Source: Bryobacteraceae bacterium
GTDB taxonomy: Bacteria > Acidobacteriota > Terriglobia > Bryobacterales > Bryobacteraceae
Length of the DNA stretch: 64,000 nucleotides
Assembly (NCBI GenBank): GCA_025928545.1
Contig: JAICJH010000002.1
Coordinates: 124,001-188,000 of the forward strand
Direction of reading: 5' to 3'
Position numbers and translations under genes: made by a program. The notes below the pieces were generated by a model. It was not told where the DNA came from and searched no databases. It worked only from the letters and a program-made list of their open reading frames with translations. Below, piece by piece: positions 8,620 through 16,564 of this stretch (positions are counted from its first letter, which is position 1; every line of letters starts with the position of its first letter).

Positions 8620-10182
8620 GTGCCGCGCCGTTGGAAAGTGGCAATTCTGTCGGCGGCGGCTGTTGCATTCATCCTGAAGGTGCTGCTGGCGCTGCGGACA
8701 TACGGCACCAACGATGTGTATGCATGGGAACGCTTCGCCCACTGGTCGGCGTTGTTCGGCTCTCGTTTGTACAGCATCGATCCCGCGTTTAATCACCCGC
8801 CATCGATGATTCACGTGCTGGCGGCGATGACGTGGCTGGCGAAAACAACCGGTATCTTCTTTCCATTCTGGCTTCGATTGCCCGCCATCCTGGCCGATTC
8901 GGCGAGTCTGTGGATCGTCTATCGGATGTTTGCCGACCGGCTGCATGAGCCAGTGGTGCGGTGGGGACTCCTTCTGCTCGCCATATCGCCGGTATTAATC
9001 CTGGTGTCGGGATTCCACGGCAACACCGATCCGGTGGTCATGTTCTTCCTGCTCGTTGCGGTCCGCTTCACACAAACCGGCAAGTCCGATGTCTGGTCCG
9101 GCGCGGCGTTCGGCGCTGCGATGTGCGTCAAGATTCTTCCCGTGATCGTGCTGCCTGTTCTGTTTTTCGCACGGCCGGGTCTTCGACGGCGAGCGATCTT
9201 TCTCGGGTCGGCAGCTGCGGTCATGCTCGTCTGCTGGTCGCCTTATATCTTTCGCGATCCCGCCGCCATCGCACATCAGGTACTTGGTTACCAGAGTCTT
9301 TATGGCCACTGGGGATTGCCCTGGGTCGCTTATCGCCTGGCGTTCTTCCGCGATGCCTGGCACGAAGCGTTCCAGCGTTACGGATCCTGGGTCGTCCTGA
9401 CAATCATCGCGTTCGCCGCGTGGGCGATCAATCGCCGTCCGGGCAAGCCTGCGGTCTATGCCCAGACGGGCGCGGCGTTCTTCTTTTTTCTTGCCGCCAC
9501 GAATGGCTTTGGCGTCCAATATCTCGCATGGCTTGTGCCGTGGACGGTCGGGGTCGAACTCATTCCCGTTGCGTTTTTCACGATTGCCGGCGGCGCGTTT
9601 CTTTTCGCTGTCTATAACTACTGGTCCGGAGGCTTTCTCTGGTACCTCGCAGACAGCAACTATGTGGGTGACTGGGTTGGGCACATCGATTACCTGCTGA
9701 CGCTCTGCTGGCTTTCGGTGATTGTGCTTGCCTTGTCGGCGTGGAAGCGGAAGCCGTCGTTGCCGGGACTCCGGACCGGCTTTATTAGTTTCGCGGCGGC
9801 GATGATTCTTGTCGTATATCCGGTATGGAATCAGGTCGCCCGTGTGGATAAACGAACCTACGCACCCGCGGTGGATCATGCGGCGGTCACGGGCATTCAC
9901 GCGCAGGAATATGCGATGTTGTCCGCGGAGTACCTGAAGATGAGCCGCTACACCGAGGCTGTTGTAGCGGCACGCACCGGCGCTGCGCTGGATCCGGCGG
10001 TTCTCGATGTCTGGAACGCGTTGACGCAGGCGTGCATTCGCCTTGGGCGATTCGACGAAGCGTTGAACGCGGCAAACAACGCTATCCAGATCGCACCAGA
10101 TGATGCGATCGCGAATGCGAATCTGGCCGAAGTGTTAAACGAAAAGGCCGGCGTGGGGCAATCCCCTCGCCGGCCTTTTTAG
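8620..10182 (+). CDS. Polytopic GT-C-like membrane protein with C-terminal TPR repeats
   Basis: The start is GTG at 8620, 4 bases after the previous stop. Residues 1-410 contain about ten hydrophobic segments and a periplasmic-loop-like NDVYAWERFAHW near the N-terminus, as in family 87 mannosyltransferase-type GT-C proteins that use polyprenyl-phosphate sugars. After a last helix (about 385-402) come two or three tetratricopeptide repeats (about 425-512), for example TEAVVAARTGAALDPAV. These would lie outside the membrane and bind a partner. The last codons overlap a strong terminator hairpin. The GT-C assignment is by topology and is moderate. Confidence 0.65.
   Translation: MPRRWKVAILSAAAVAFILKVLLALRTYGTNDVYAWERFAHWSALFGSRLYSIDPAFNHPPSMIHVLAAMTWLAKTTGIFFPFWLRLPAILADSASLWIVYRMFADRLHEPVVRWGLLLLAISPVLILVSGFHGNTDPVVMFFLLVAVRFTQTGKSDVWSGAAFGAAMCVKILPVIVLPVLFFARPGLRRRAIFLGSAAAVMLVCWSPYIFRDPAAIAHQVLGYQSLYGHWGLPWVAYRLAFFRDAWHEAFQRYGSWVVLTIIAFAAWAINRRPGKPAVYAQTGAAFFFFLAATNGFGVQYLAWLVPWTVGVELIPVAFFTIAGGAFLFAVYNYWSGGFLWYLADSNYVGDWVGHIDYLLTLCWLSVIVLALSAWKRKPSLPGLRTGFISFAAAMILVVYPVWNQVARVDKRTYAPAVDHAAVTGIHAQEYAMLSAEYLKMSRYTEAVVAARTGAALDPAVLDVWNALTQACIRLGRFDEALNAANNAIQIAPDDAIANANLAEVLNEKAGVGQSPRRPF
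10142..10179. terminator. Bidirectional rho-independent terminator overlapping the end of the preceding CDS
   Basis: AAAAGGCCGGCG (10142-10153) pairs perfectly with CGCCGGCCTTTT (10168-10179). Inside, GGGG (10155-10158) pairs with CCCC (10163-10166) around a CAAT loop, separated from the outer stem by one T-T mismatch. The A-run and T-run flank the stem, so it works for both the rightward gene (stop at 10180-10182) and the leftward gene ending at 10205. Confidence 0.85.
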
Positions 10183-10204
10183 AAACAACTTCAGTTGCGC
10201 TGGT

Positions 10205-11935
10205 TTAGTTCAGCTGGAACATATACAGCCCTGTTCCGGTAGCCGCGAGAACAACCTGCTTGCCATCCAGCATGAACGTTTCAGGAGGAGCCGAGAGACC
10301 GCCGATCTGCGCATGCCACAGAGGCTTGCCGGTCTTCGCTTCCCACGCGACCAGGCTTTGGGCATCGCTCAGGAACAGCACGCCACCAGCCGTTGAAAGC
10401 AGCCCGACGCTGCCGCTCACTTCGTGCCGCCACACCACCTTGCCGGTGTTGTAGTCAATCGCGTCGATGTTCGTCGGCCAGCTCAGGCTGGCGCCGCCGC
10501 CCGTTCCACCGAGACCCATCGAACCACGCGCGTCGGGGTCCATCAGGTAATCGATGCGCAGGTTGTTCTGCTCATGCACATAGAACAGGCCGGTATCGGG
10601 AGAAAACGTTGCGGGCGGATAGTTCAGCACGTCGTTGTTGACCAGAGATCCGGCGATCGTGGCATCCTTGTTCGGATTGCGCTGCACTTCGCCGCGCTTG
10701 TTCAGATGCAGCGCTGAAGTCGGGCTGACATCGGAAGCGTAGTTGTTCACCATGCCCAGTTTGCTCGTGATCAGGTGTTCACCAGTGACGCGATCAAGGA
10801 CATAGAAGTAGCCGTTGCGCGTCGCCATCAACACCAGCTTGCGCATTTTGCCGCCGAACATGGCATCGGTGAGGATCGGAGTCTGCGTCGAATCCCAATC
10901 GTGCGTATCGTGTGGCGACGTCGCGAAATACCAAACCATTTTGCCGGTGTCCACGTTCACGGCAAGGAGGCAGCCCGTGTAGAGGTTGTCGCCGTCGCCG
11001 CGTCCGCCGGTGTAGGCGGGCGTTGGATTGCCGGTACCGAAGAGGTAGAGATGGGTATCGGGATCGTAAGACCCCGGTATCCACGAAGTGCCGCCGCCAT
11101 GCCGCGCCGCATCCAGGCTGGCCCAGGTTTCCACTCCGGGTTCGCCGGCATTCTGGGCGGTGGAATAAAGTCTCCACTGCTCATTGCCGGTTTCCGGATC
11201 GAGCGACTTGATGTATGCCGGGCGGTCCGTATCGTTGCCGGTTCCGATGATGATGTGGTTTCCAACTACCATCGGTGCGTTGGACGAGAAGTACTGCTCG
11301 TCGAAGCTCGAAATTTCTTTCTTCCAGACTTCCTTGCCGGTCTTCGCATCCAGGCAAACCGCCCAATCGTCGTGGAGTTCGAAGAAGATGTAGTTGTGCC
11401 ACATACCCAGACCGCGGGTCTGGAGACTGGTGCCGCCGCGGCTCTTCCAGTAGTAATGCCAGAGGACCGAGCCATCGCGCGAATCGATTGCCCAGACATT
11501 ATCGGGCGCCGAGGCATAGATGATGTTGTCCACAAACAGAATGCCGCCGCCGAAACGGGCCGGACCGCAGTTGTTTGCTTCGCCGGTTCCGAGACCTCCG
11601 ACAATGATGGGGGCCGCTGCGCCGCCGCCACCACCCCGTCCACCGAAGCCTCCGCCGAAGCCGCCGCCAGCGGGTGCTGCATTCGCCTGGCCCGTGCCGT
11701 CGGGGCCGCAGGCGCTGGTGATGCCCGTCGAGACCCACTTGAGGCTGAGGTTCTTCACCGTATTTGTATTAATCAGCTTGAGGGCGCTGAAGCGTTTGCC
11801 GCTCATGTCGCCGGAGTATGACGTCCACTGATCCGATAAGGGCTTCACAATAGCGGCCGGATCGAGACCGCCGGTCTGAGCGACAAGCAGCACAGGAGCG
11901 GCCAGCAATGAGAGAAAAACAGATGTCTTTTTCAT
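10205..11935 (-). CDS. PQQ-type beta-propeller quinoprotein, secreted
   Basis: This 576-residue protein has a signal peptide (residues 1-20, ending LLVAQ) and repeated tryptophan-docking blades (for example LSLKWVSTG, WAIDSRDGSVLWHY, VCLDAKTGKEVWKK, VAWEAKTGKPLWHA) typical of the eight-bladed quinoprotein alcohol or glucose dehydrogenase fold. HDTHDWDS in the middle resembles a family motif. A Gly/Phe/Arg-rich insertion occupies about residues 89-108. Such enzymes oxidise alcohols or sugars in the periplasm and pass electrons to cytochrome c. The gene upstream encodes a di-haem cytochrome c, which fits. Substrate and actual PQQ binding are unproven. Confidence 0.8.
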   Translation of the reverse strand: MKKTSVFLSLLAAPVLLVAQTGGLDPAAIVKPLSDQWTSYSGDMSGKRFSALKLINTNTVKNLSLKWVSTGITSACGPDGTGQANAAPAGGGFGGGFGGRGGGGGAAAPIIVGGLGTGEANNCGPARFGGGILFVDNIIYASAPDNVWAIDSRDGSVLWHYYWKSRGGTSLQTRGLGMWHNYIFFELHDDWAVCLDAKTGKEVWKKEISSFDEQYFSSNAPMVVGNHIIIGTGNDTDRPAYIKSLDPETGNEQWRLYSTAQNAGEPGVETWASLDAARHGGGTSWIPGSYDPDTHLYLFGTGNPTPAYTGGRGDGDNLYTGCLLAVNVDTGKMVWYFATSPHDTHDWDSTQTPILTDAMFGGKMRKLVLMATRNGYFYVLDRVTGEHLITSKLGMVNNYASDVSPTSALHLNKRGEVQRNPNKDATIAGSLVNNDVLNYPPATFSPDTGLFYVHEQNNLRIDYLMDPDARGSMGLGGTGGGASLSWPTNIDAIDYNTGKVVWRHEVSGSVGLLSTAGGVLFLSDAQSLVAWEAKTGKPLWHAQIGGLSAPPETFMLDGKQVVLAATGTGLYMFQLN

Positions 11936-11969
11936 GGTTCGGTTCTTTCCTTTTTTGGCTGAGCCCGCG

Positions 11970-12890
11970 TTATTTGAGCGTCCAGAGATAAGCGGTCACA
12001 TCATGCATGTTCTTGTTGGCGGGATCGTCGAGGGCAAGCACCATCTTCTTGTGCGCTTCCTGCGGATCCTTGACTTCCACTTTGGGCGCCGGGCCTGGCA
12101 GATCCATCGGAATCGATTTGCGTGTCCCGTCGGCCAGTGTCAGAATCACCAGGAAGTCATCCTTGCGGACGATTCTTCCTTCGAACTTCTGTCCGTTCGG
12201 CATGGTTACGGTACCCTGACCGCCCGCGCCGCCGCCACGTCCGCCACCAGCGCCGCGTCCGCCGCCGCTGATCGGCAACGTCCCACCGACCCAGCCGTTC
12301 TGCAAGGCGCGTGCATCGGCGTACTTGGAAGCGATGCCCTTCATATCGCCAGTCAGCGAATGGCAGCTGACGCAGTTTTTGCTGAAGTAGGCTTCACCGG
12401 CTTTCGCATCGCCCACCAGGATATTCAATTCAGGCATTTCGTCCGGCCGGGGCGGGCTTCCCTGCCCAGCCATCCGGGCCAGAACGCTGTGGATATACTC
12501 CGCAGTCGCGACGGCATCGGCATCGACGAAATTGATCACCGGATTGTGTTTCTTGAGTTCCGCGGCAACCAGTTCGCCTTTCTTGTCATTCATCGTGACG
12601 CCGGAATGGAGAATGTTATTGCCCTTTCCGAGGACTCCCCGAAGATCCGCTGCATGGCACGAAGCGCAGTTGGATTCAAAGAGCGATTTGCCTCGCGCAA
12701 TCACATCCTGAGACGCCAGAGGACGAGTGTACTGGGTGAAGCCGCCCGCGCGGCCTCCGCGTGCGGCACCGGCAGGAGCGGCCGCCCCGCTCGCGCCCCG
12801 ACCACCTCCGCGTCCGCCGCCCTGAGCAAACGCCAGACTGGCCATCACCAGCCCGGCCGTGAAACCTGCGATAAGAGATTTTGAGATCAT
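11970..12890 (-). CDS. Secreted di-haem cytochrome c
   Basis: This 306-residue protein has a signal peptide to about residue 22 and two CxxCH haem sites, CASCH (75-79) and CVSCH (173-177), each in a cytochrome-c-like segment. It is probably the electron acceptor of the quinoprotein encoded 34 bases downstream. Two Gly/Arg-rich tracts flank the haem part: residues about 23-50 right after the signal peptide (QGGGRGGGRGASG) and 209-225 (GGGRGAGGGRGGGAGG). The last 80 residues (DGTRKSIPMDLPG) look like a short beta domain of the kind found in acidobacterial cytochromes. The two genes form an operon read leftwards. Confidence 0.82.
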   Translation of the reverse strand: MISKSLIAGFTAGLVMASLAFAQGGGRGGGRGASGAAAPAGAARGGRAGGFTQYTRPLASQDVIARGKSLFESNCASCHAADLRGVLGKGNNILHSGVTMNDKKGELVAAELKKHNPVINFVDADAVATAEYIHSVLARMAGQGSPPRPDEMPELNILVGDAKAGEAYFSKNCVSCHSLTGDMKGIASKYADARALQNGWVGGTLPISGGGRGAGGGRGGGAGGQGTVTMPNGQKFEGRIVRKDDFLVILTLADGTRKSIPMDLPGPAPKVEVKDPQEAHKKMVLALDDPANKNMHDVTAYLWTLK

Positions 12891-13083
12891 GGAACCGTCC
12901 TGAGAGTTGAAAAGGGAGAGCGGAGTCCGCCGCGACTATGCGCCGGCGATCCGTTGTCCCGTTTTTCGAGTCCTTTCCGACCAGCCGCTAATCGCGCAAC
13001 GAATGCGCAACGCAGCCCAAAAGCGTCACGATCCTGAAAATGACAAGATCGACGTCTCTCAGTTTAATCAAGTCGCCCGGCGA

Positions 13084-13095
13084 TTGCTATAGCAA
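13084..13095. promoter_or_regulatory. 12-bp perfect palindrome upstream of the cytochrome c/quinoprotein operon
   Basis: TTGCTATAGCAA lies about 200 bases upstream of the cytochrome start at 12890, in the 258-base spacer 12891-13148. A perfect 12-bp palindrome is a plausible operator for a dimeric regulator, though one such site can also arise by chance. Close by, ATTTGTC occurs twice (in TTTGTCATTATTTGTC, about 13127-13143). Nothing else was recognised in this spacer. Confidence 0.3.
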
Positions 13096-13148
13096 ACGCC
13101 GTCTGCAGCGCTGTTGGTTTGTGTATATTTGTCATTATTTGTCGGGGG

Positions 13149-14363
13149 CTACTGATTCCGCTCATCCATCAGCCATTTGATGGAGAGATCCACCATCTCG
13201 TCCCGCACGAAATAGCGTTGAAATCTAAGATAATCCGCCACCGCGCCCCCCAGTACTATCGCTATGGCGACTACGGCGAAGGGCTTTCGCTCCTGCATAT
13301 CGAGCCACGTCCAACCGGCGGAAATGAGATGCCAGACGCCCAGACCAGCCAGCAGGCAAACCGATCCGAAAGTATTTCCCACGTAGCGCAGATTGATCCA
13401 GTGCGGGACGGCCATGGCAATCGCAATGTACGCAACAGTGAAACACGAGATAAAAACCAGCGGCCGTTCCCGTTGTTTCAACATCACTCCGGCCAGCCCT
13501 GCCACTGCCAGCAACGATGTAATCGGAGACAGAATCCAGAACGCAAGCAACATCAGATACCGGGGCCCGGAGGCGTATTCCAGCGCATAGGGATTGGTGG
13601 CATTGACGCCGGGAATGCCCTTCACGATGGAGACATAGTCCGCAAGCGTTCCCACCTGATGCGCGAGCCACCACAGACTGGCGGACATTCCGACTGCCGT
13701 TGCTAACAACAGAATCAGGACGTTTGCCCATTGGCGCTGCCGTATCAAAACCCAGAGGATCCAGAGCGCGCACAGACCGTATGGAACCGGCATGGATTCT
13801 TTCACGAGCAGCCCCAGACTTCCGACGAGTGCGAAAAAGAAATACCAGACGCGCCGCGCCGGTGTGCGTGTGATTTCGCAGGCGAAGTAAATCAACAGAA
13901 GGCCGGCCAGTTCCACCAGGGCATCGGTCCATGTCCGGCGGGCAATTCCCAGGTCGGCGGGAAACACATCGTACAGCAGTATCCCGGCGAGCGCGGCCCA
14001 GGGCGGCAGGAAACGAATCCCGATCAGAGCCAACACCAGCAGCGAGCCGAGACTGGCGGCGCAGGATAACTTCGCCCCCACGCTCTCGTCGTACTTTCCC
14101 GTCCAGCGCATGAGGGCGGCCAGCATGCGAATCATTCCCACACGGGTGGGCGGCGGGTAGAGCTTCGTGTCGGCATCGCCCTTATATTCGGCAATCAGTT
14201 GCCGCATGCCGACCGGCCCGGAATCCAGCCACGTTTTCGCCTGATACGTGTAGACGCGCTCATCGGGGGTGCGGGAATTCACATTGCCCAGATTGTGCAC
14301 GCGCAGCACGGCACCGAGGATCACAAGACCGGCCATGAGGATCAGGTGGCGGGGCGTTGACAT
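13149..14363 (-). CDS. GT-C-type (ArnT/PMT-like) membrane glycosyltransferase
   Basis: This 404-residue protein has about ten transmembrane segments. The first extracytoplasmic loop carries TPDERVYTYQAKTW, matching the Asp-Glu catalytic loop of GT39/ArnT transferases that take a sugar from polyprenyl phosphate. Further in, FPADLGIARRTWTDAL resembles the second conserved loop. It is divergent from a GtrA-like flippase gene and a PMT-like TPR protein, which supports a role in envelope glycosylation. The acceptor is unknown. Confidence 0.65.
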   Translation of the reverse strand: MSTPRHLILMAGLVILGAVLRVHNLGNVNSRTPDERVYTYQAKTWLDSGPVGMRQLIAEYKGDADTKLYPPPTRVGMIRMLAALMRWTGKYDESVGAKLSCAASLGSLLVLALIGIRFLPPWAALAGILLYDVFPADLGIARRTWTDALVELAGLLLIYFACEITRTPARRVWYFFFALVGSLGLLVKESMPVPYGLCALWILWVLIRQRQWANVLILLLATAVGMSASLWWLAHQVGTLADYVSIVKGIPGVNATNPYALEYASGPRYLMLLAFWILSPITSLLAVAGLAGVMLKQRERPLVFISCFTVAYIAIAMAVPHWINLRYVGNTFGSVCLLAGLGVWHLISAGWTWLDMQERKPFAVVAIAIVLGGAVADYLRFQRYFVRDEMVDLSIKWLMDERNQ

Positions 14364-14437
14364 GTCGAAATCCTTACCAGAATAGACTGCCGCCGGTGCG
14401 GAGACGCCAGCGGCCGGAGGACAATGGTGCAGGCGAC

Positions 14438-14860
14438 ATGAACGGCACGGCCCATTCCGCTCTGCACTCCAGCCGCACCCATCTGGTGCTGCTGCGTTTC
14501 GGTCTTAGTTCGCTCTCCAGTGCGGCCGTGGATAATCTTGTCTTCTACTTGTTGTTTCAGGCCACCGGCAGTATCGCTGTCGCGCAGTTTACAGGGCGTC
14601 TGGTGTCCATGTTTTTCAATTACCGGCTGGTACGGCGCGCGGTATTCTTTTCCGATCATGCGCACCACGTAGTTCTGCCGCGCTACCTGCTTCTGGTGGG
14701 AGCGAATACGGTAGTGGCGTACGTGGGGATCCGGCTGCTCTCCGCGGCGACCCGGTTAAACGTAATGGAATCGAAAATCGTGGCGGAGACACTCTTGTTC
14801 GCGGCGAATTTCATGGTCCAGCGCGCTTTCGTATTCACCCGCCGGCCACCCACCGTCTGA
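14438..14860 (+). CDS. GtrA-like membrane protein
   Basis: About 140 residues from the ATG at 14438, with four transmembrane helices (LRFGLSSLSSAAVDNLVFYLLF, then AQFTGRLVSMFFNY, a helix at YLLLVGAN, and ETLLFAANFMVQRAFVF). This is the GtrA/DPMS family layout: small flippase-like proteins that help move polyprenyl-phosphate sugars. A TTG at 14357 would extend the frame but overlaps the divergent gene's start and adds a poorly conserved tail, so the ATG is preferred. The stop lies 5 bases before the next gene. Confidence 0.75.
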   Translation: MNGTAHSALHSSRTHLVLLRFGLSSLSSAAVDNLVFYLLFQATGSIAVAQFTGRLVSMFFNYRLVRRAVFFSDHAHHVVLPRYLLLVGANTVVAYVGIRLLSAATRLNVMESKIVAETLLFAANFMVQRAFVFTRRPPTV

Positions 14861-14865
14861 ATCTC

Positions 14866-16560
14866 ATGCATCTTCCCGGCCGCCGCGTCCTCTTATCACT
14901 CGCCGCCGTTCTCGGCCTGGTGACGCTGGCCTATTGGAACCATTTCCATAACGGATTTCATTTCGACGACTTCCATACCGTTACTACGAATCCTTATATT
15001 CGCGACCTCCGTAACATCCCTCTGATCTTCAGCGATGCCGATACGTTCAGCACTCTGCCCGCGAACCGGGGCTGGAGACCTCTGGTGACAACATCGCTCG
15101 CGATTGATTACAGGATTGCGCGCGGGCTCAAACCCGGCTATTTCCAGGCTTCGGATTTCGCGTGGTTTTTAGTTCAGCTTTGCCTGATGTTTGCGTTGTT
15201 CCGGCATATTCTCGATTTCGCACGCCCCGATCCCGCGAACCGTTACATTGCGCTTTTTGCCACGGCGCTTTACGGAGTCCACCCGGCGATCGCCGAAACC
15301 GTGAATTACATCATTCAGCGCGGTGACATTTACTCCACGCTTGCGGTGATCGCGGGACTGCTGCTTTACATCCGCTGGCCGGATCGCCGCGGCCAGGGCC
15401 TTTACCTCATTCCGGTTGCACTGGGGTTGTTGAGTAAACCTCCAGCTCTGGTTTTTCCGGCGATTCTGCTCGTCTACCTGCTTCTGTTCGAAGGCGTTCG
15501 CCCGATGCGCGCGGTCGCCCGCTCGTTGCCGGCGCTGTTGCTATCTATCGGGTTGGGTGCGCTCTCAGCCGCAATGACCCCAAAGAGCTACGACCCGGGC
15601 GCATGGCCGGCGCGCGATTACCGGATCACGCAGCCACTCGTTGCGCTGCGTTATTTCCGAAGTTTTTTCCTGCCCCTGCAGTTGTCGGCCGATACGGACC
15701 ACATCGCGGAAACCAGCATCTGGCATGGTTATGCATGGACCGGACTGATCTTCGTCATCGCGATATTTGCTGCGGCTGTTTATTGCACGCGCCGTTACCA
15801 CCTTCGCCCCATTGCGTTCGGCATCTATTGGTTCATTCTTGCGCTGCTGCCGACTTCGCTGTTCCCGCTGGCGGAAATCGAAAACGACCATCGGATGTAC
15901 TTCCCGTTCGTGGGTCTGGTTCTGAGCGTCGTGTATGCCGCGGCTCTGGTATTCCGGCCGGGCGGGTCGCGGTTGAAGCAGATCGGGCTGACCCTGGCCT
16001 GCGCGGTGATCCTCATCTTCGCGGTGCGCGGCACTCGGATTCGCAATCGGGTCTGGTACAACGAGGAAACGCTTTGGTACGACGTCACGCTCAAGAGTCC
16101 TCAGAACGGCCGGGGCCTCATGAATTACGGCCTGACGCAGATGGAAAAAGGCGACAACGTACGGGCACTCAACTATTTCACGCGGGCGCTCGAATTCAGC
16201 CCCGATTATTATGTGCTGGAAATCAATCTTGGCATCTCCAACGGCAATCTGAATAACGATCAGGAAGCCGAGAGACATTTCCAACGTTCCCTGGAACTGG
16301 CGCCGCAGGACGCCCAGGCACTCTATTTTTATGCTTCCTGGCTGCGTGACCGCGGCCGCTACAACGAGGCGATCCGTTATCTCAGCGAGGACATCCAGTA
16401 CAACCCGGCTTACCTCGATGCGCGTTATCTCCTGATGTGGATCTACCACGATCTGGGAGACACCGGCGGTCTGCAGCAGATTGCGAGCGATCTTCTGGCT
16501 CAGTTCCCGGGCGATTCAGTAGCGCAAACGTGGCTCGCGGGCCAGGTGCCGCAGCAGTAG
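14866..16560 (+). CDS. PMT-like membrane protein with C-terminal TPR repeats
   Basis: This 564-residue protein has a short cytoplasmic start, then WNHFHNGFHFDDFHTV in the first outer loop (an Asp-Asp pair like that of TMTC/PMT O-mannosyltransferases), ten or so membrane helices up to about residue 385, and four TPRs (about 405-560, for example NYFTRALEFSPDYYVLEINLG). It is probably an oligosaccharide or mannosyl transferase whose TPRs hold the protein substrate outside the membrane. It likely forms an operon with the GtrA-like gene. It converges with metY, leaving only 4 bases between stops. Confidence 0.72.
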   Translation: MHLPGRRVLLSLAAVLGLVTLAYWNHFHNGFHFDDFHTVTTNPYIRDLRNIPLIFSDADTFSTLPANRGWRPLVTTSLAIDYRIARGLKPGYFQASDFAWFLVQLCLMFALFRHILDFARPDPANRYIALFATALYGVHPAIAETVNYIIQRGDIYSTLAVIAGLLLYIRWPDRRGQGLYLIPVALGLLSKPPALVFPAILLVYLLLFEGVRPMRAVARSLPALLLSIGLGALSAAMTPKSYDPGAWPARDYRITQPLVALRYFRSFFLPLQLSADTDHIAETSIWHGYAWTGLIFVIAIFAAAVYCTRRYHLRPIAFGIYWFILALLPTSLFPLAEIENDHRMYFPFVGLVLSVVYAAALVFRPGGSRLKQIGLTLACAVILIFAVRGTRIRNRVWYNEETLWYDVTLKSPQNGRGLMNYGLTQMEKGDNVRALNYFTRALEFSPDYYVLEINLGISNGNLNNDQEAERHFQRSLELAPQDAQALYFYASWLRDRGRYNEAIRYLSEDIQYNPAYLDARYLLMWIYHDLGDTGGLQQIASDLLAQFPGDSVAQTWLAGQVPQQ

Positions 16561-16564
16561 CGCG

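Noticed and set aside
10775..11821. 348-residue rightward frame over the quinoprotein gene
   Set aside because: It mirrors the real leftward gene, whose propeller blades and signal peptide are clear; the shadow has no motif.
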